Assembly: GCF_047511655.1 (NCBI RefSeq)
Contig: NC_133394.1
Span: 54,406,501 to 54,470,500, forward strand
Source of the DNA: Castor canadensis
Taxonomy: Eukaryota > Chordata > Mammalia > Rodentia > Castoridae
Direction of reading: 5' to 3'
DNA length: 64,000 nt
The notes beneath the pieces were generated by a model that had not been told where the DNA came from, ran no database searches, and was given only the letters and a program-made list of their open reading frames with translations. This document shows positions 12,166 to 26,184 of this stretch, piece after piece. Numbering within the stretch: the first letter of the stretch is position 1; every line of letters begins with the position of its first letter. A program made the translations under genes and the position numbers.

Positions 12166-13235
12166 AGCTACACAACTAAGTCTACTAAGGACCTGTAAGC
12201 CAGTTTGTTATATAAATGAGAACGCACTGTTGATGTGTGGCATAAACAGTAGAGGAAGAACTGAAGTCAATCTGCTCACATTAAGTAGTAAACGCCAGAC
12301 AGTGTAAGCCCTGGATTCCAGTGTGAGAGTGATTGTATGTTCCTTAGTTTATATATCATCCAACTACCCCCTCATTCATTAATAAATATCTATCAAATGT
12401 TCACTATACCTTTTCAAGCATCCAATATTTTCCATGACTTTATTTTTAGTATGCTATCATATCTTTCTAATTTGATGCCCAAATGTCCTACTTCTTAAAT
12501 ATTAACAAAATTTCTTCCCTAACTTTACACTTTGTATTGAAAGCAAGTCAAAATTCCTTGGTTTGATAAGTATGGCTTTCCTCAATACAACTTACTCTTT
12601 GAGATGTATTACCTATTACTCCACGTATCTTAAATTTCATTCAAATCTTATTTATTCTCTGTTCCTTATTAATATTTTCCCTTGGTTAAAACTATTTTCT
12701 TGCTGTAGAATGACCTACATCTCCCATTTCCTCACAGACTTCAAGACAAAATCTCAGATTCACTCCCTTGATGAGATTCTACTTATTCCCCAATTAGAAA
12801 CAACTTTCCCAGTCTTTAATCTGCCATTCAATCCCTTTGATTTATAAGTCTTTCAGGTCATTTACTACTTTCTACTGATAATAATTATTTGCATATGTTT
12901 TTTCTCTGTCTTCTCCAAACTGAAAGAGGACTGGAATATTGCCATATTTATCTTCAAATGTGAAAGCACTTACCACAGTGAATGTTTGGACCATCATCCC
13001 TTCTTTCTTCTGTGACCTGGAGAGATTGCCTCTTCCTGGCAAAGCCTGAGCTTCTAGCTGTGTATCCTGCATCATCTTTCCTACCGTCTTTGTATCTCTT
13101 CCCAATAACTATTCTTTTACCTTTATTGGCTTCTTCCATAGCATATAAACATGCCCAAGTTCACTCCTAAAAGCCTTTTTACCTGATACCCTTTCAACTT
13201 GTATCTTCTCTTCTTCCCTTAATAGTCAAACCTCT
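12166..13235. other. Intergenic; possible degraded L2 at about 12540-12990
   Basis: No gene seen. The part near 12900-12975 (TCTGTCTTCTCCAAACTGAAAG and following) faintly resembles an L2 3' end. The rest is unassigned. Confidence 0.35.
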
Positions 13236-13239
13236 TAAA

Positions 13240-14650
13240 AGAGTTTTCTGCACATGCTGTCACCATAGCCACAGCTTCTACTCATTTCTCAACTTCATGA
13301 TATCTGGTTTCTATCCCCATCACTCAAGTGAAACTATTCCCACAAGTGTCACCGATGACTTTCTGCCTCCTAAATCCAATGGGTACTTCTTAGGCTTTTC
13401 CTTGTTTAGCTTTTCTGCATTCCCTAATACCACTTACCATTCTTTCCTCTTTAAATCACCCTCTTCCCTTGAGCTTCTGTGACACTTTGTGCTCCTGGAT
13501 ATCTTCATGACCCAACTCAGTTCTTAAAATGTGCACTTAGTCAGTGTTATGTCCTTGATCTTCTGTTCTAACTCTACACACTTTGTGAATAAGCATCTAA
13601 TTCACAGCTTCAGTTGCCATTAGGCTGGTAACTCTTGTACCCCTGTCTTATCTCTAGCCCAAATTTTTCTTCTGAGATTTATACCTATGTAATATAGCCT
13701 CATAGACATTTCTTTTTGGATGACCCATATGTACCCAAGGTACAGTGTGCCTTAAACCAAACTAACTCATCATATTTCCTTCCTCCACCCAAACCCTTTG
13801 CTTATCCTTTGTTCCTCCCTGCAGTACTATTCATCACAATTCCCAAATAAGAAACCACAGTGTCTTCCCTAAATTATATCTCTCTGTTTTTCTAATCATT
13901 TTAGCCAACTGTCATCATCTACAAAGCTGTTGAATATATTCTCTCTTCTTGAACCTCTTTCCCATTACCCTAGTTAAGACCACCATAAGTTTTTACTAGA
14001 TTTCCCCAGTGGTCTTCTAACTTGTCACTCAGCCTTCAATCTTGCTTTCTTTCCATGCTGAAGGAAAAATAAACTTGACAAATACAAATCAGATTATTAT
14101 CCTATTTAAACACACTGATCACTCTAATAACTTGTAGGACAAGATCCAACTAACTGCCTTACGATGGTTTATAATAATGTACATAACCTGACCACTCCTT
14201 ACTACTCTGGCCTCATGTAGTCACACCCCCTTCAAACTGGATGTTCTAGTGCTTTGAGTTTCCTTAACAAGCCATGATCACTCTTATCTCTGGGTCTTTA
14301 CATGTAACTATCTCCTTGTCTCAATCACTGTTATTCCTACCTTTCAAGATTGAAAGCCTCTGAACTTCTCATCCACCAAGGCTCTGAACTTACACATGTC
14401 TGCCTCCAGAAAAATCACTAACTTACTGCACTTAGATTCAGTGCTCACTCTATGCACCTCCAGTGGCTTCCTACACTTTATGGATCATACTAAATTGATT
14501 TTGCCTATTTATGTACCTGAATGTTCATGAATTAGCATATAAACACTGTGTTTATTTCATGCACAGCCATAGCCATAGCACTTATTACAGTGCCTGGCAC
14601 ATAGCAGAAACTGACATGTGTTGAAAAGATTGTAGATGCTCAATAATATA
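13240..14650 (+). mobile_element. L2 (LINE-2) fragment, ORF2 end plus 3'UTR
   Basis: Long pyrimidine-rich segment following the L2 3' order: TGTCACCGATGACTTTCTGC, then ACCAATGGGTACTT-type text, a non-coding run, then CAGATTATTATCCTATTT, GGCCTCATGTAGTCACACC, and a terminal ACAGTGCCTGGCACATAGCA. Highly diverged and full of stops. Confidence 0.7.
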
Positions 14651-16315
14651 TATGTATTTATGAATTTTTAAAGTAATCAAGTCTACCCATTGAAGAGAAA
14701 AGGGTCTTCAGTGATTTATTATATAGTTTTGCTTTTTGTCATGTGACTATAAGATAACAATAATGCTTTCTAAGGAGGTCAATAACAGGATCATTCACAT
14801 AAATCATATCATGGAGTGGTAGGACAATTCTATTAAATTATATCTTCAGATACACACAGATGGGCAAGTCTATACAGATTGCCATACTGTAGCATTAGTG
14901 GCATCTTCCAGTAATCAACACTGATCTTTAAGAGTGTCAAGATAAATGGATTTGTCAGGGAAAATCTGTACATTCAGTTCCCATATGTATTTGCCCATTG
15001 TAATACTTATATTCAAGAAATTATCATAGATTATATTGAACAACTGGAAAAATCACTTTACTTTGTACTATACAACTCTAGTCATTCACAAATTGAAGTG
15101 AATTGTTCATTTATAGATTCATATCAAATGCAACATTTTAACTGTTCAAAATAGTTAACCACATAACAGAAATAAATAAATAGTAGTGTGGTTTAATCAT
15201 AGAAAGTATCCATAGAAATTGGCAAGATCTGGACAAATGAGGGTCATCTTTTTCAATTCCTTCCTCTTGTAGACATGGAAAAAGGAATTCTAAGAATTAG
15301 GGTACCATTTTAACATCATCCCAGCACATAATGGCAAATCTCCCATCTGGCCAATAGCATCATAGTAGAACCCATGTGTCAGGCTGCATCCTCAGTGGCT
15401 CCTTGCATTACATACTATTATTGCTGACCACTCATTTCACATTCTGCATAGCTTATGTAAGACACAAAATCTCTAAGTCTTGTAATGTCAAGAGTGTGTT
15501 TCAATGATGTGTAGTTTCAAGTCGGGATCAATAGACAAAGAGAAGTAATGAAATCTTATCCAGAACCACAATATATAAAACAAAAAAAATCAATAAACAG
15601 GTTTCTGGCAATTTAAATCTTCATTCCTTATAGAACCCCAAAGCACTAAGGGAGGGGGAGAGCTAGCCATCCTAATGCTCTTTGGATTTAAAGAGAGCTG
15701 CCTGGTGGAGCAAATGTTACTTTGGCATTCTTATCTGTCTCAGTAGTGTTCAGCTTATTATCACAGTCAAGAACTAAATAATTACTACAAGAAGACAAGA
15801 GTGTAACTCAGAGCTCAGCCAGTATAAAAACAGTGAAGCACTGAGGTATATGGTTTTCCCATGCACCACTCTCCCCAAGGGTCTTCATCACCAACATCTT
15901 AGTGCCCAAAGTACCCCTGTAATTGAAAGACTTGACAGAGGAGGAAACAGACAAACACTTTTTAAATATAGTTTATGTAATGGATACTGATTAGTTATTG
16001 AAACATGTACTTATCTCTACTCTGTATTTCAAGTTCCTAGCAATTCTTTGATGTCAATTATGTATACTAAATGAAGCCGTGTCTCACTGATCTCAAGGAG
16101 GCCCACATTGCTTCCTCCTTTGAACCTTCAATTTCCTTTTTAATGGTTAGGTTTGCCAGTGCTTCTTTCTTGTCTCTGTAACCTGCAAAACATACATATC
16201 ACTGTTTTTGAGACAGCTACTCTCTAACTTACCTATGTCTCTACCACAGCAACTAACTTGGTGTCTTGAAAACGAGTGGATTTTGACAAAGATAAATGAC
16301 CAATCCAAGCCTTCT
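14651..16315. other. Intergenic, apparently unique sequence
   Basis: No recognised repeat, RNA gene or coding exon. AT-rich with scattered short open frames. Confidence 0.5.
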
Positions 16316-16319
16316 TATT

Positions 16320-16450
16320 TTTAACCTAATATATTGCTATACAACCTTTCTGTACCTCAATTTCCCCATTTGTCAGATGGAGATAATATCTTGGAAAGAC
16401 AAGTAAAGACAGAAAACACATACTAAGTATGAAGGCCTGTGTCATCATTT
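16320..16450 (-). repeat. MIR fragment, antisense
   Basis: CTGTACCTCAATTTCCCCAT followed by TTGTCAGATGGAGATAAT is the inverted MIR core. Confidence 0.7.
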
Positions 16451-16639
16451 ACATGGCATGGAGCCTTGGGTCTGCCTTTGGTCTGCAGATTGCTGCCGCT
16501 GCAGTCAGTCTTTCCACTAGGCCTTGAATGCTGCACAGCTCACAGTTTGACAGGTTATTTTTATCTTGTATAGGCAGATTTCTCCTTCTACTTAATCTGT
16601 TTTGTGGTGCTTAGCACACACAGAAGCAGAATATGATAG

Positions 16640-16810
16640 TAAGCTTCGATTTTATGATATGGAGAAAGTCAGACACCTGTATCCTCAGTCAATCCACATA
16701 TAAAACAAGAACAAAGCTATCATCCTCATTTCATAGGCTTTTTGTGAGTATCAAAGGGAATTATGGAAGTGAAAGGCATTTAGAAACTGTAAAAGACAAC
16801 ACAGATATAA
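16640..16810 (-). repeat. MIR-like fragment, antisense
   Basis: ATCCTCATTTCATAGGCTTT, TTGTGAGTATCAAAGGGAA and AAGGCATTTAGAAACTG follow the inverted MIR order. An open frame across it is not a gene. Confidence 0.55.
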
Positions 16811-16814
16811 ATTA

Positions 16815-17590
16815 AACATTTGCTTATTTTACTTGTATTTTAATAGCTATTATGTTAACATTATAAAAAATTCCAAAAAGTGCAAATGTACATGCAGGGA
16901 AAAGTCAAGTCTCTCTCCCTCGCTTGCCTCCAGATGATCATATTCCCTCCCCAGGGAAAGCAGATGTTATCATTTTCTTGCTTGTTGGTCCTCCCAGAGA
17001 TCTTCTATTTATGTACAAGTTATTATATAACATTTTATAAAACTTTCCAATTCCACCTTAGCTCCCCCAGCCCTAGGCCCACTTAGCACCTTTGAGGCCA
17101 GAACACCCAGGGCTGACACCTACAGCTGGCCTACTTGCACTGCTAACTGTGTTTACTATTAAGAGTTACTCAGTTGTGGAGAAGGATTCCATCCTAGGTC
17201 TGAAAATGCCATCATTCTCAGCACATCATCCCCTCTCTGGGGAAAAATGGTCCCCATCAAGCCCAAAGCTGCAACACCATCTGCTCAGAACCATGATAGC
17301 TAAGTGGTCCCTATCCTCACACACTCCAACTGAAGCTACAATCCGCTAAAATCAATTGTTTTATTTATTTTTTCTTCTACATGCCCTCGCTTAACTTAGT
17401 TGCATATAGAAATGAAACCATCTCATGGCTGGTTTATATGTGATATTTTCCTCCTATCATATTCATAAGCCTATTGAGTAGATTAGCAGAAAGTACTAAT
17501 GTTGCAAAACTTTTCCAAATCATTTGATGAAAAGTCTACTTTTAAGTTTAGTGTTCAGTTTTAATATTAGAGAGTCCTTCTAATCTCTTT
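16815..17590. other. Intergenic, no supported feature
   Basis: Contains open frames of 60-85 codons but no recognisable domain, conserved pattern or splice context. No repeat identified. Confidence 0.45.
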
Positions 17591-17594
17591 TTAT

Positions 17595-17686
17595 TTATTT
17601 ATTTATTTTTGGCAGTAGTGGTGTTTGAACTCAGGACCTCATGCTTGGTAAACAGGTGCTCTATCACTGAATCATGCCCCTGGCAC
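17595..17686 (-). mobile_element. ID-type SINE, antisense
   Basis: A TTTATTTATTTATTTTT run (inverted tail) is followed by GTGTTTGAACTCAGGACC and AACAGGTGCTCTATCACTGA, an inverted ID core. Confidence 0.85.
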
Positions 17687-17879
17687 AAAAGTCTCTTTAA
17701 TCTCAAAGCACTTCAAACTAGTGCTTTAAACCTTGAATTCTTTTTTTAAAGAGTATATTCTTTAAAACCTTCTAGTAGCTATATCCCAAACTTCTATAAC
17801 CATAATTAGATTGACCAAGATTAACTTTATGGTATTATTTTAGCATCTATGTTACTTACTAAGGTATGATTTACAATTA

Positions 17880-19445
17880 AAATTATATATATTTATTTAT
17901 TTACAGATTACAACATGTTTTATATATGTGGATACAATGTGAAATCATTAAAAGCACCTAATAACATATCCATCAACTCACATCCTTATTTTTTTTGTGT
18001 TGAGCACATTTAAGATCTAATTTCTTAGCAATTTTCAAGTATATAATATATAGTCACCAGGCTACAGTATAGATCTGCAGAACTTATTCATCCCGTTGAA
18101 TGACAGCTTTGTATACTTCAACAAATATATCCTTGTTCCCCACTGTATTCCCAACCCCTGGCAATCACCATTATACTCGTTTTTCCCACAAGATCAACTT
18201 TTTAAAATTCTACAAATAAGTGAGATTATGCAGTATCTTTCTTTTTGTGTCTGGTTTATTTCATTTAGCATAATGTTTTCCAGGTTTATTCATGTTGTTC
18301 AAATGACAGGATGTGTTTCTTTTTAAAAGCTGAATAGTATTCTTGTGTGTGTATTTGTGTATGTGTATGTGTATGAGACTGTGTGTGTCTGTTTCACATT
18401 TTCTTTATCCACTCATCCAACAACGGACACTTAGGTTGATTACATATCTTGGCAATTGTGAACAAAGAGTTGCAATGAACATGAGAGTGCTATATCTCTT
18501 AGACACATTGCTTTCATTTCCTTTGGATTTATATGCAATATAATATATAGTAGTTCTAGTTTTTTTTCCTGGGATGGGATTTCCTCATGTTGCCAAGGCT
18601 AGCCTTGAACTCAAAATCCTCCTGCCCCAACCTTTCAAATAGCTTGGGTTACAGGTGTGTAGCACTACACAGAATTCATAGTTCTATTGTCAATTTTTGA
18701 GGAATTTCCGTGCTGTTTTTCCCTAATGATTCCACTATTTTATGCTCCCACAAATAGTGCAGGGCCCACTTTCTCCATATTTTTGCCAGTACTTGCTATC
18801 ATCAGTCTTTTAAATTATAGCCATTTTAACAGGTGTGAGGTGACAACTTATTCATATTTGCATTTCCCTGGTGATTAATGATACTGAAGGTTTTTCATTT
18901 GTCTGTTAGCCAGCCATTCAAGTCTTTGTCCATTTTTTAAATCAAGGGATTTTTTGCAATTTAGTTATTTGAATTTCTTATATGTTTTGAAGGTTAACTA
19001 ATCAGATATATAGTTTACAAATGTTTTCTTCCTTTTCATAAATTGTATCTTCACTTTTTTGTTGTGCAGAAGGTTTTCAGTTTGATGGAATTCCATTTGT
19101 CTATTTTTGCTTTTGTTGCCTGTATTTTGGGGATCTTGTCCAAGAAATCATTGGTTGAACCATTGTCAAAAAGGACTTTCCTTATGTGTTTTTCCAGTAG
19201 TTTGATAGTTTCAAGCCTTATATTTCACTTCTTAATACATTTTAAGTTTATTTTTTGTCTATGGTATCAGATAAGAGTTTGATTTCATTCTTCTATATTT
19301 GGAATCCAGTTTTTCCAAAATTATTTATTGAGGATATTTTCTTTTCCTCTTTATGTATTCTTAGCATTTTTCCAAAGATCAATTGGTAATAAATAATTGT
19401 ATAAATTTATTTCTAGGCTTTCCATTATGTTATAATGATCTATGG
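17880..19445 (-). mobile_element. L1 3' half, antisense, old
   Basis: Inverted L1 3'UTR and ORF2 end: CATCAACTCACATCCTTATT, TATAGTCACCAGGCTACAG, CAATGAACATGAGAGTGC, TTTCCCTGGTGATTAATGAT, and TCCAGTTTTTCCAAAATTAT. It is split by a B1-like SINE at about 18560-18675. Coding frames are broken. Confidence 0.85.
18560..18675 (-). mobile_element. B1-like SINE, antisense, inside L1
   Basis: A T-run, then GATGGGATTTCCTCATGTTG, CCTTGAACTCAAAATCCTCC and GGTTACAGGTGTGTAGCACT match an inverted B1 monomer. Confidence 0.8.
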
Positions 19446-20915
19446 TATATGAAATTCAAAAGGGACTCTTATACATGTTTAAACTGAAAAATAAACAGAA
19501 AAAAACCAACTAGAAATGAAGTAAAAAATGAAAAGTCCTTCACTGCTGTATGAAGGTCTGTGAACTTTCCATTGCTTCTTAAACATTTGCCAATGGAATA
19601 TTGACATAACATACTTTTGAGGCACTGATATCATAAGAGAAGTGTTCAATAAAACACTATCATAGTAATTTATTGTTAAGAATTAATAAGCAGGATTTAA
19701 GTGCTTTATCCTTCTCCACTCTGAATTAGTTACTCCTCAACTTCATTTGAATTTTTTTTCTCAGAAGCTTAAATAATTGTTTTTCCCATTGAGAGATCCT
19801 ATATTAAAATAAAACACTTTGTTTTCTTTAGTTTGAAATAAGTTGGCTTTTGATTTTATTTTTCCTATTCCTATTATGAAAATGCTCTTTGTGAGTTGCT
19901 TTAACCAATAAAATGGGACAGAAGTAATCATGTTCATCTTCCCTACCAGGTTTCCAGGGGTCATTTCCTCAGCTCTGCTCTTCTTGCCCCAGTCCTCAGC
20001 ATTTTGGTCCTCACTGTTCACAGCCCACTGCTCTACTGTATTTCTTGCCTCCTTAAGCTCTTTCACAGATCCCAACACTATGGAAGATCAGACATAAACT
20101 CTCCTGCCTTCCTCATGTTAAGACTATCTCACTTCCTACGCATACAAGGAAATAATGGCATGAGATATTATTTTTATGTGATTCTGTGGAAAGTATACTA
20201 TTTATTTTTATGTGTATAAGGAATAAAATAACAAGCACATGAAATAAATATTACTGTTTAGGTTGTTAATTTCCCTCTAAAATAAACTATTTAGTAAAAA
20301 GAAGGTCTATACCTTAAATAAACCAATCAAGTAAATAATAGAATAGGCAATGTTTAAATAATGAAACCTTTGGGAAATTCTTTTAGGCAAATTGGCTCAA
20401 ATTCCACTTGAAACACAAACACAATCCAATTTACTTTCTCTCCTTTCCCTGAAAGGATCTTTCTAACTTCAAGAGCCTCCTTGCTTCATCTTTTTATGGT
20501 CTTTCCTTTCACTTAAAGTTTATGTGAAAATGAAGCAACTCTTTAAAGCTTTCTTAACTGGTAGCAAGATGGCAAATCTTGAAATATGCTACTATTCTCA
20601 AATCAATGTCATTGCACTGTTTCATTCTGTTTTCTCATTGCATAAATATTGGCCTTATGATTTTATGTAGGTATTCTGGTAAAAGGCTGCAAAGCATTTT
20701 CACCTCATTGCTCTGTGCCCTTCTCTGTCTTTTCTGCGTTTCCCATTTTGCCCTATAATTCCTACATTATGGCACCACTCTCTAAGTGGTGTAAACTCTC
20801 TAAGTTTTGGTGTAAACTATATTTTCTTTTGGTCTTCTTGACCCTACTAGTGCATTTACATTTGCTCGTAATTATTTTTCTTCCTCCTTCATTCTTTTCT
20901 ATTAGTGCATATTAA
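19446..20915. other. Intergenic, no supported feature
   Basis: AT-rich unique-looking sequence. The 105-codon minus frame at 19761-20078 has no recognised domain and no conserved hallmark. Confidence 0.45.
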
Positions 20916-20919
20916 CTAT

Positions 20920-22080
20920 GCAAAATAATGAGTTTAATTATAATACCTTCATAAATGCATATAATAGACACAGTTTTATCATATTTGCCCCTCATTAGCC
21001 TCTTGCCCCTCTGTCTCCCTTCCCTGATCCCTTTCATCCTCTCTAAGAGTCTCCTTTCTACATTCATACCATCTTTTCTCCCCCTATATTCCACATATTA
21101 GAGAAAGCATGCAATACTTGTCTTTTTGAGTCTGGCTTATTTCCCTTAACACGATGTTCTCCGGTTTCATTCATTTCCCTGCAAATGACATGATTTAATT
21201 TTTCTTTATGGATGAATAATAATGCATTGTGTATATATACTACGTTTTCTTCATTTATTCATCTATTGTCAGGCACCTAGTCTGACACCATAACTTAGCA
21301 ATGTAAATAGTGCTGAGATAAACATTGATATGCAGGTGTTTCTATCACATGCTCACTTTGATTGCTTTGGGTATATAAGCAAGAGTGATATAATCTGGAT
21401 TAGACAGTGCTTCTATTTTTGTTTTTTTGAGGAACCTCCATAAGACTTCCATAGTAGCTGTAGTAATTTACATTCCTACTACCAGTGTGTAAAGGCTCTT
21501 TTTTCAGTATCTTTGTCAGTATTTATTATTTTTGTATTCTTGATGATAGCCATGGAATGATGAAATCTCAACATAATTTGTTTTGCATTTTTCTGATAGG
21601 AAACATGTTGGACATTTTTTCATATAACTATTGGCCATTCGTTGATTGAGTTACTTGTTTTTCTGGTGTTCAATTTTTAAATTTTTTACATATTTAGGAT
21701 ATAAATTTTTTGTCAGATGAATAGCTGACAAAAATTTTTCCTACTCTGTAGACTGTCTCCTCACTTTAATGTTGTTTCCTTTGCAATATTGAAGCTTTTT
21801 AATTTGATGCTACCCATTTGTCAGTTCTTGCTTTTATTTCTTGGGCTGTTAGAGTTCTACAGAAAGTCATTCCTTATGCTTAGATCTTCAAGTGTTTCCC
21901 CTATGTTTTCCTCTAGTCCTTTCAAAATTTCAGGCCTTACCTCAGGGTCTTTGATGGTCCATTTTGCATTGATTTTTGTGCAGCGTGAGAGATAGGGGGT
22001 CTAGTTTTAATGTTTCACATGTGAATATCCAGTTTTCCCAGCACCATTTGTTAAAGAAGCTGTCCTTTCTTCATTTCTTG
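20920..22080 (-). mobile_element. L1 3' half, antisense
   Basis: Inverted L1: GATGTTCTCCGGTTTCATTC, TTTCTTTATGGATGAATAAT, ATTGTGTATATATACTACGT, TGGTTTTTCTGATAGG-like text, GGACATTTTTTCATATAACT and CCAGTTTTCCCAGCACCAT. It is a second copy parallel to the one at 17880 but diverged from it. Confidence 0.87.
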
Positions 22081-24355
22081 TGTCCTCTGTCTCCATGCTC
22101 TGAACTGACTATCTTTAACATTAAGATTTTACCTACCTGTCTTTATTTTCTCATGACTATTTTAAATCCTCTATTTTTTCCATTTTCCATCACTCATAAG
22201 CTTTATTATATATATTGTTGTGTTTTTCACTTCCTTATGCACTGCTGCACTTGTTTTGAAATATAGAAGAGAAGCCAATAGGATGTTTGTAAATGTGTTT
22301 GCTGATGTAAAAATGAAAAGAGTTAAACGTTGCCAATGTTTCTGAAGTTCTTTTTGAATATGAGTCCTATTTGATTTGTATGACTCACTCCTTCAAGAAT
22401 ATTCATGCACAAAATAATATACAAGACTTCTGATCTAGAATTGATGGATATAAGATTATCTTTAGTTCTCGAATGAGACTCCTGTATTTTCCAGATTACA
22501 TGTTCCATTTTGAATGGTTGCAATTTCCTGCATAGATAAGCATAGATAAGTTGTTTTAAAAGTTTTTTCAAAACAAAATGACTTTCCCTTGTTTCAACAG
22601 ATGTGCAAATGAGTTCAAGTTTAGTGTTTCAAATGAACTGAGTTTCACACCTCTTTCAATTTTCATTATGTTATTCTCTTCTTCCAATTGCAGAAAAATG
22701 TCCAAACCCTAAATTTACAGTTCTTCTGAAATAGGAATTGCCTCAGATTTTGAGTAAGTAATTTAAGTTTGGGGATTAGAAGTGATAGAATTCCATGATT
22801 AATGCTACATTAATAGAAATTTATTTCTTTAAGAAGCATAGAGAAGTATTAGTAAAAGACTAGCAAGAAAATAGAAAAAAACCAAGGCTCTATATTTGCT
22901 TATGTTTTTGGAGAGAAAATTACATATGATGACTAAACTAAAAGAATGAAGGGGATTTAGACAAATGAATCTAAGCTTACATTAGGAAAAATCTAATTTT
23001 TTAGAGTGACATCAAACTCTATTGGTATGGTGACTGTTTTCCCAAAATGTTAATCTGATGATTCAATTACAACTTATTATCTGGAAAAAATGGCTCTGCT
23101 CCTTTTAAGTGACCCAGAATAATACAATTTTTTCTTCAACAAAGCATAATGAGAGTTGAGAAGTTATGCTCAGAAAATGAGAACAAACCCCTGCTTCTCA
23201 TTATGTTCCACATACAGATTTGAATTTTACAGGGCAGTGATTCATACTTGATGTTGTCTTACAATAGACTGTGATTTGGTACAATGAACTAAGTATTAAC
23301 ACATTCCTTTCCTAGATGTGGTGATTAAAAGTAGAAATGTGACAAAATCCAATATTAACTGGTTTAATCCAATAAGAAATTTAATATATTTGCATCTGAT
23401 AATGCACTCTGAAGTGCTTAATATAATTTTAAAATAATGCTACACTATTCAAGAAGAGTTTTATTTAACCAAAGGGAAATTTTATATCCCAAACCACCAG
23501 GAGATAGTTAAAAGTAGATGTTGAGATGACTAGACTTGGCTTATTTTTTTATTTATCTAGCTCATTCTCCACATTTGTGAACTTTGAATCCATTTGAAAA
23601 GGAGAGGAGAGAATGTAATGGCTAAAACACTGCCGGGGTTCAAATTTCTTCTCAGTAAGAAGTGTGATAGCCTGGGTAGACACATCCCTTAAACGGGTAT
23701 CATAGTCATTCCTACTGGAGATGGCTTAGTGGAGACCAGTGATCAGTAAACATAGCGTCATTTATTAAAATGACAGTGACAAAAGAGCCAAAAAGTTAAT
23801 GTGGAGAAACCTGTCGTTTTTTTTTTTTTTCCCCCAAAGTAACTAAGCTCTAAGGTTAACAAGTTACTGGTGACGGAAATCAGTTGAGTCAAAGGCATAA
23901 ATATGTAATCATATACCTACTTTTTATAAGCTGCACATATGAAGATTTTTTTAAATTGTATTCACCCCCCTACCCATACCACTTTTCATAGATAAGCCAA
24001 TCTGTTGAATGTCTTTAGGAAAGGATTCATACTATGTCAATAACAGAGTTTAAATGGTTTCCAAATAAAAGAGAAGATTCAAGCAGCTAAATCAGTTTGG
24101 GTTATCCTACTGCCCTTTTATTTAATCTTCCAGACTTGTGACCTGAGAACTTTGTGGCTAGAATTGATGAATAGGTACACTTTATGGAAACAGTAGATTT
24201 GCTCTTATAGGGTGCCAACAAGTAGCCACCAAATCAAATTCTGTGGAGAAATCCCTTTTTGAAAATGCCCATTAACAGCATGACAGCATCAAGAGGAGAA
24301 AAATGAATGTATGAAAATAGTTGACAGAGGGGCTCTAAGCAGTACCTTAGGTGAG
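22081..24355. other. Intergenic, no supported feature
   Basis: No gene or recognised repeat. A poly-T/poly-C run lies at 23819-23836. Confidence 0.45.
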
Positions 24356-24359
24356 TCTG

Positions 24360-24560
24360 AGTTGATAAAGAGAACAGGCTTTAGAGTTAAATAGAATGAG
24401 ACTCAGACCCTGGCCCACTTAAGGTCCCAAAGTCTCAGTTTCCTCCTCTGTAAGATGTAGGTGTTTTTTTTTGTTTTTTCACTTGATGTCTGAGGAATAA
24501 AGTAGATCAAATTTATAAAAAGAAGAATATTAGATATTTGGCACACTTTGTTGAACCTGA
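24360..24560 (-). repeat. MIR, antisense
   Basis: GGCTTTAGAGTTAAATAG, TCTCAGTTTCCTCCTCTGTA and AGATATTTGGCACACTTTG follow the inverted MIR. Confidence 0.75.
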
Positions 24561-24694
24561 CATTGATAATTTGGATGATGCTAGTGAACATGGTCTGAAT
24601 GACTGCATTTTATTTTTTCCTTTATACATGGTTTTCTGCTTAGGTCAAAGGAAATGTTTTGGGCATCTGTACATGAAGGAAATTGAATCCCAGG

Positions 24695-24950
24695 AATAAG
24701 AATTGGCAATTATTTAGTGCTAATTATGCATCAGGTGATTTGCATACTCAGAATAGTTTAATTCTGACAATAATCTTATCAGGAAATTTTATTATCCCCA
24801 TTTTTTCAGATGAAACAGAACCTCAGAAAGAGTAAATAACTTTAAGTTCACACAGCCTTAAAATTATTAAGTAGCAGTGTAGGAAACTGTACCCAAGACT
24901 TCTGGCTTAGAAGCCTGTGTTCTTTCCACTACATCTGAGTCCATTCAGAT
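24695..24950 (+). repeat. MIR, sense
   Basis: TTATTTAGTGCTAATTATGC, TTATTATCCCCATTTTTTCA, GATGAAACAGAACCTCAGAA, GTTCACACAGCC and a CTTTCCACTACAT end follow the MIR consensus over almost its full length. Confidence 0.85.
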
Positions 24951-25800
24951 TCACAGCACTTAAAAAATAACCAGGCTTTGTGTCTGTGTGGCCTTCAGGC
25001 GGTATGATATCACTGGCAAGTAACTACTGCAAACTTGGGCCAAATTGCTCACATGAAAGACTTTTCTTCTTTAGCTGTGCCTAAACAAGCCATGAGACGT
25101 AGAAAATAAGGCAATCATTAAGTGAATCCAAATTACAGGAACATATTTATCACACAATCCCAAATTCCAGCTTATATCTGAAAACACATCTCTGCCCTGG
25201 TTTCTTCCAGCCCTCTTTATACTCTAAACTGCCCCAATATTTGTGTGTACACATAGCTTCAGTACCCTCCCAATGCTGCTGCTAGCTTAGGCTTGCACGG
25301 TCTGTCATTGCTGCGTCATTGATATAGTGCACAATATTGCAAACAGCAATCCATGCTGACTTGGTCAACCAGCCTGTGCCAGAGAATAGTGGTGGGATAC
25401 CACAGGCTTAGGTTCAATGACATGGATTCTAGAACATAGGAGGCTCACAGGAAATGTGGTCTAAATTGACATTAAAAACACTTGAGTTTTCTACCATGTA
25501 ATTGATAAAGTATAATACATCAATTAATAAAAATGTTCACAGGAAGTGAGATGAATGGGCAGACATATTCTTTGAAGTGAGGCAAATAGGGATTTTTATG
25601 GAAAAGGAACCCATTAGTTGCAGTAGAAAGAATACCTCTTTTACAAACACCAGTGTCCTTCTTAAATGTGGCAAATGGCATTTGCTTTATTGCTTTTTGT
25701 ATTTAGGTTTTCCGTATTGCCAAGGGGATGAAGCCCAGGCTTCCTTTAACTTGGTGTCTCCAATCTGCAGATACTACATATCAATTTCTTCTTCTGTGAA
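24951..25800. other. Intergenic, no supported feature
   Basis: No recognised repeat or gene. A 89-codon open frame from 25577 lacks any known domain. Confidence 0.45.
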
Positions 25801-26025
25801 TTCTATCCATCCCAGCCATTCCATCATTCTATGCTCTGCCTCTTAAATGCTCTTCCTGTTCCCTTGGCTGTTATTTGATGTCTGATGTTATGAGCAATGT
25901 TTAAAAGCCAGCTAACCTGTCATTGCTGTGCTATATACTCTCTGAGGGCAGGGGCAATGTTTCTTTTTTTAATAATTCATCTTCGGGGTCTGAAAAGTAA
26001 TAGGCATTCAATAGATTTTGATAAA
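25800..26025 (+). mobile_element. L2 3'-end fragment
   Basis: AAATGCTCTTCCTGTTCCCT, CTCTCTGAGGGCAGGGGCAA and TAATAGGCATTCAATAGATT match the L2 3' end order. Confidence 0.6.
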
Positions 26026-26184
26026 ATCTATGTCTAAAAGGGAAAGAAAGAAAGTATGTTTAATCTCCTACCTGCTGGGTAAGCCCTTTACAATGAGCTA
26101 CATGCCCAGCCCTAAGTGTTACTTTGTTTAACAATCCTTTCCCAGCGCCCTGCTCCCACCCTTTTCACAGATTTGCACAACAGC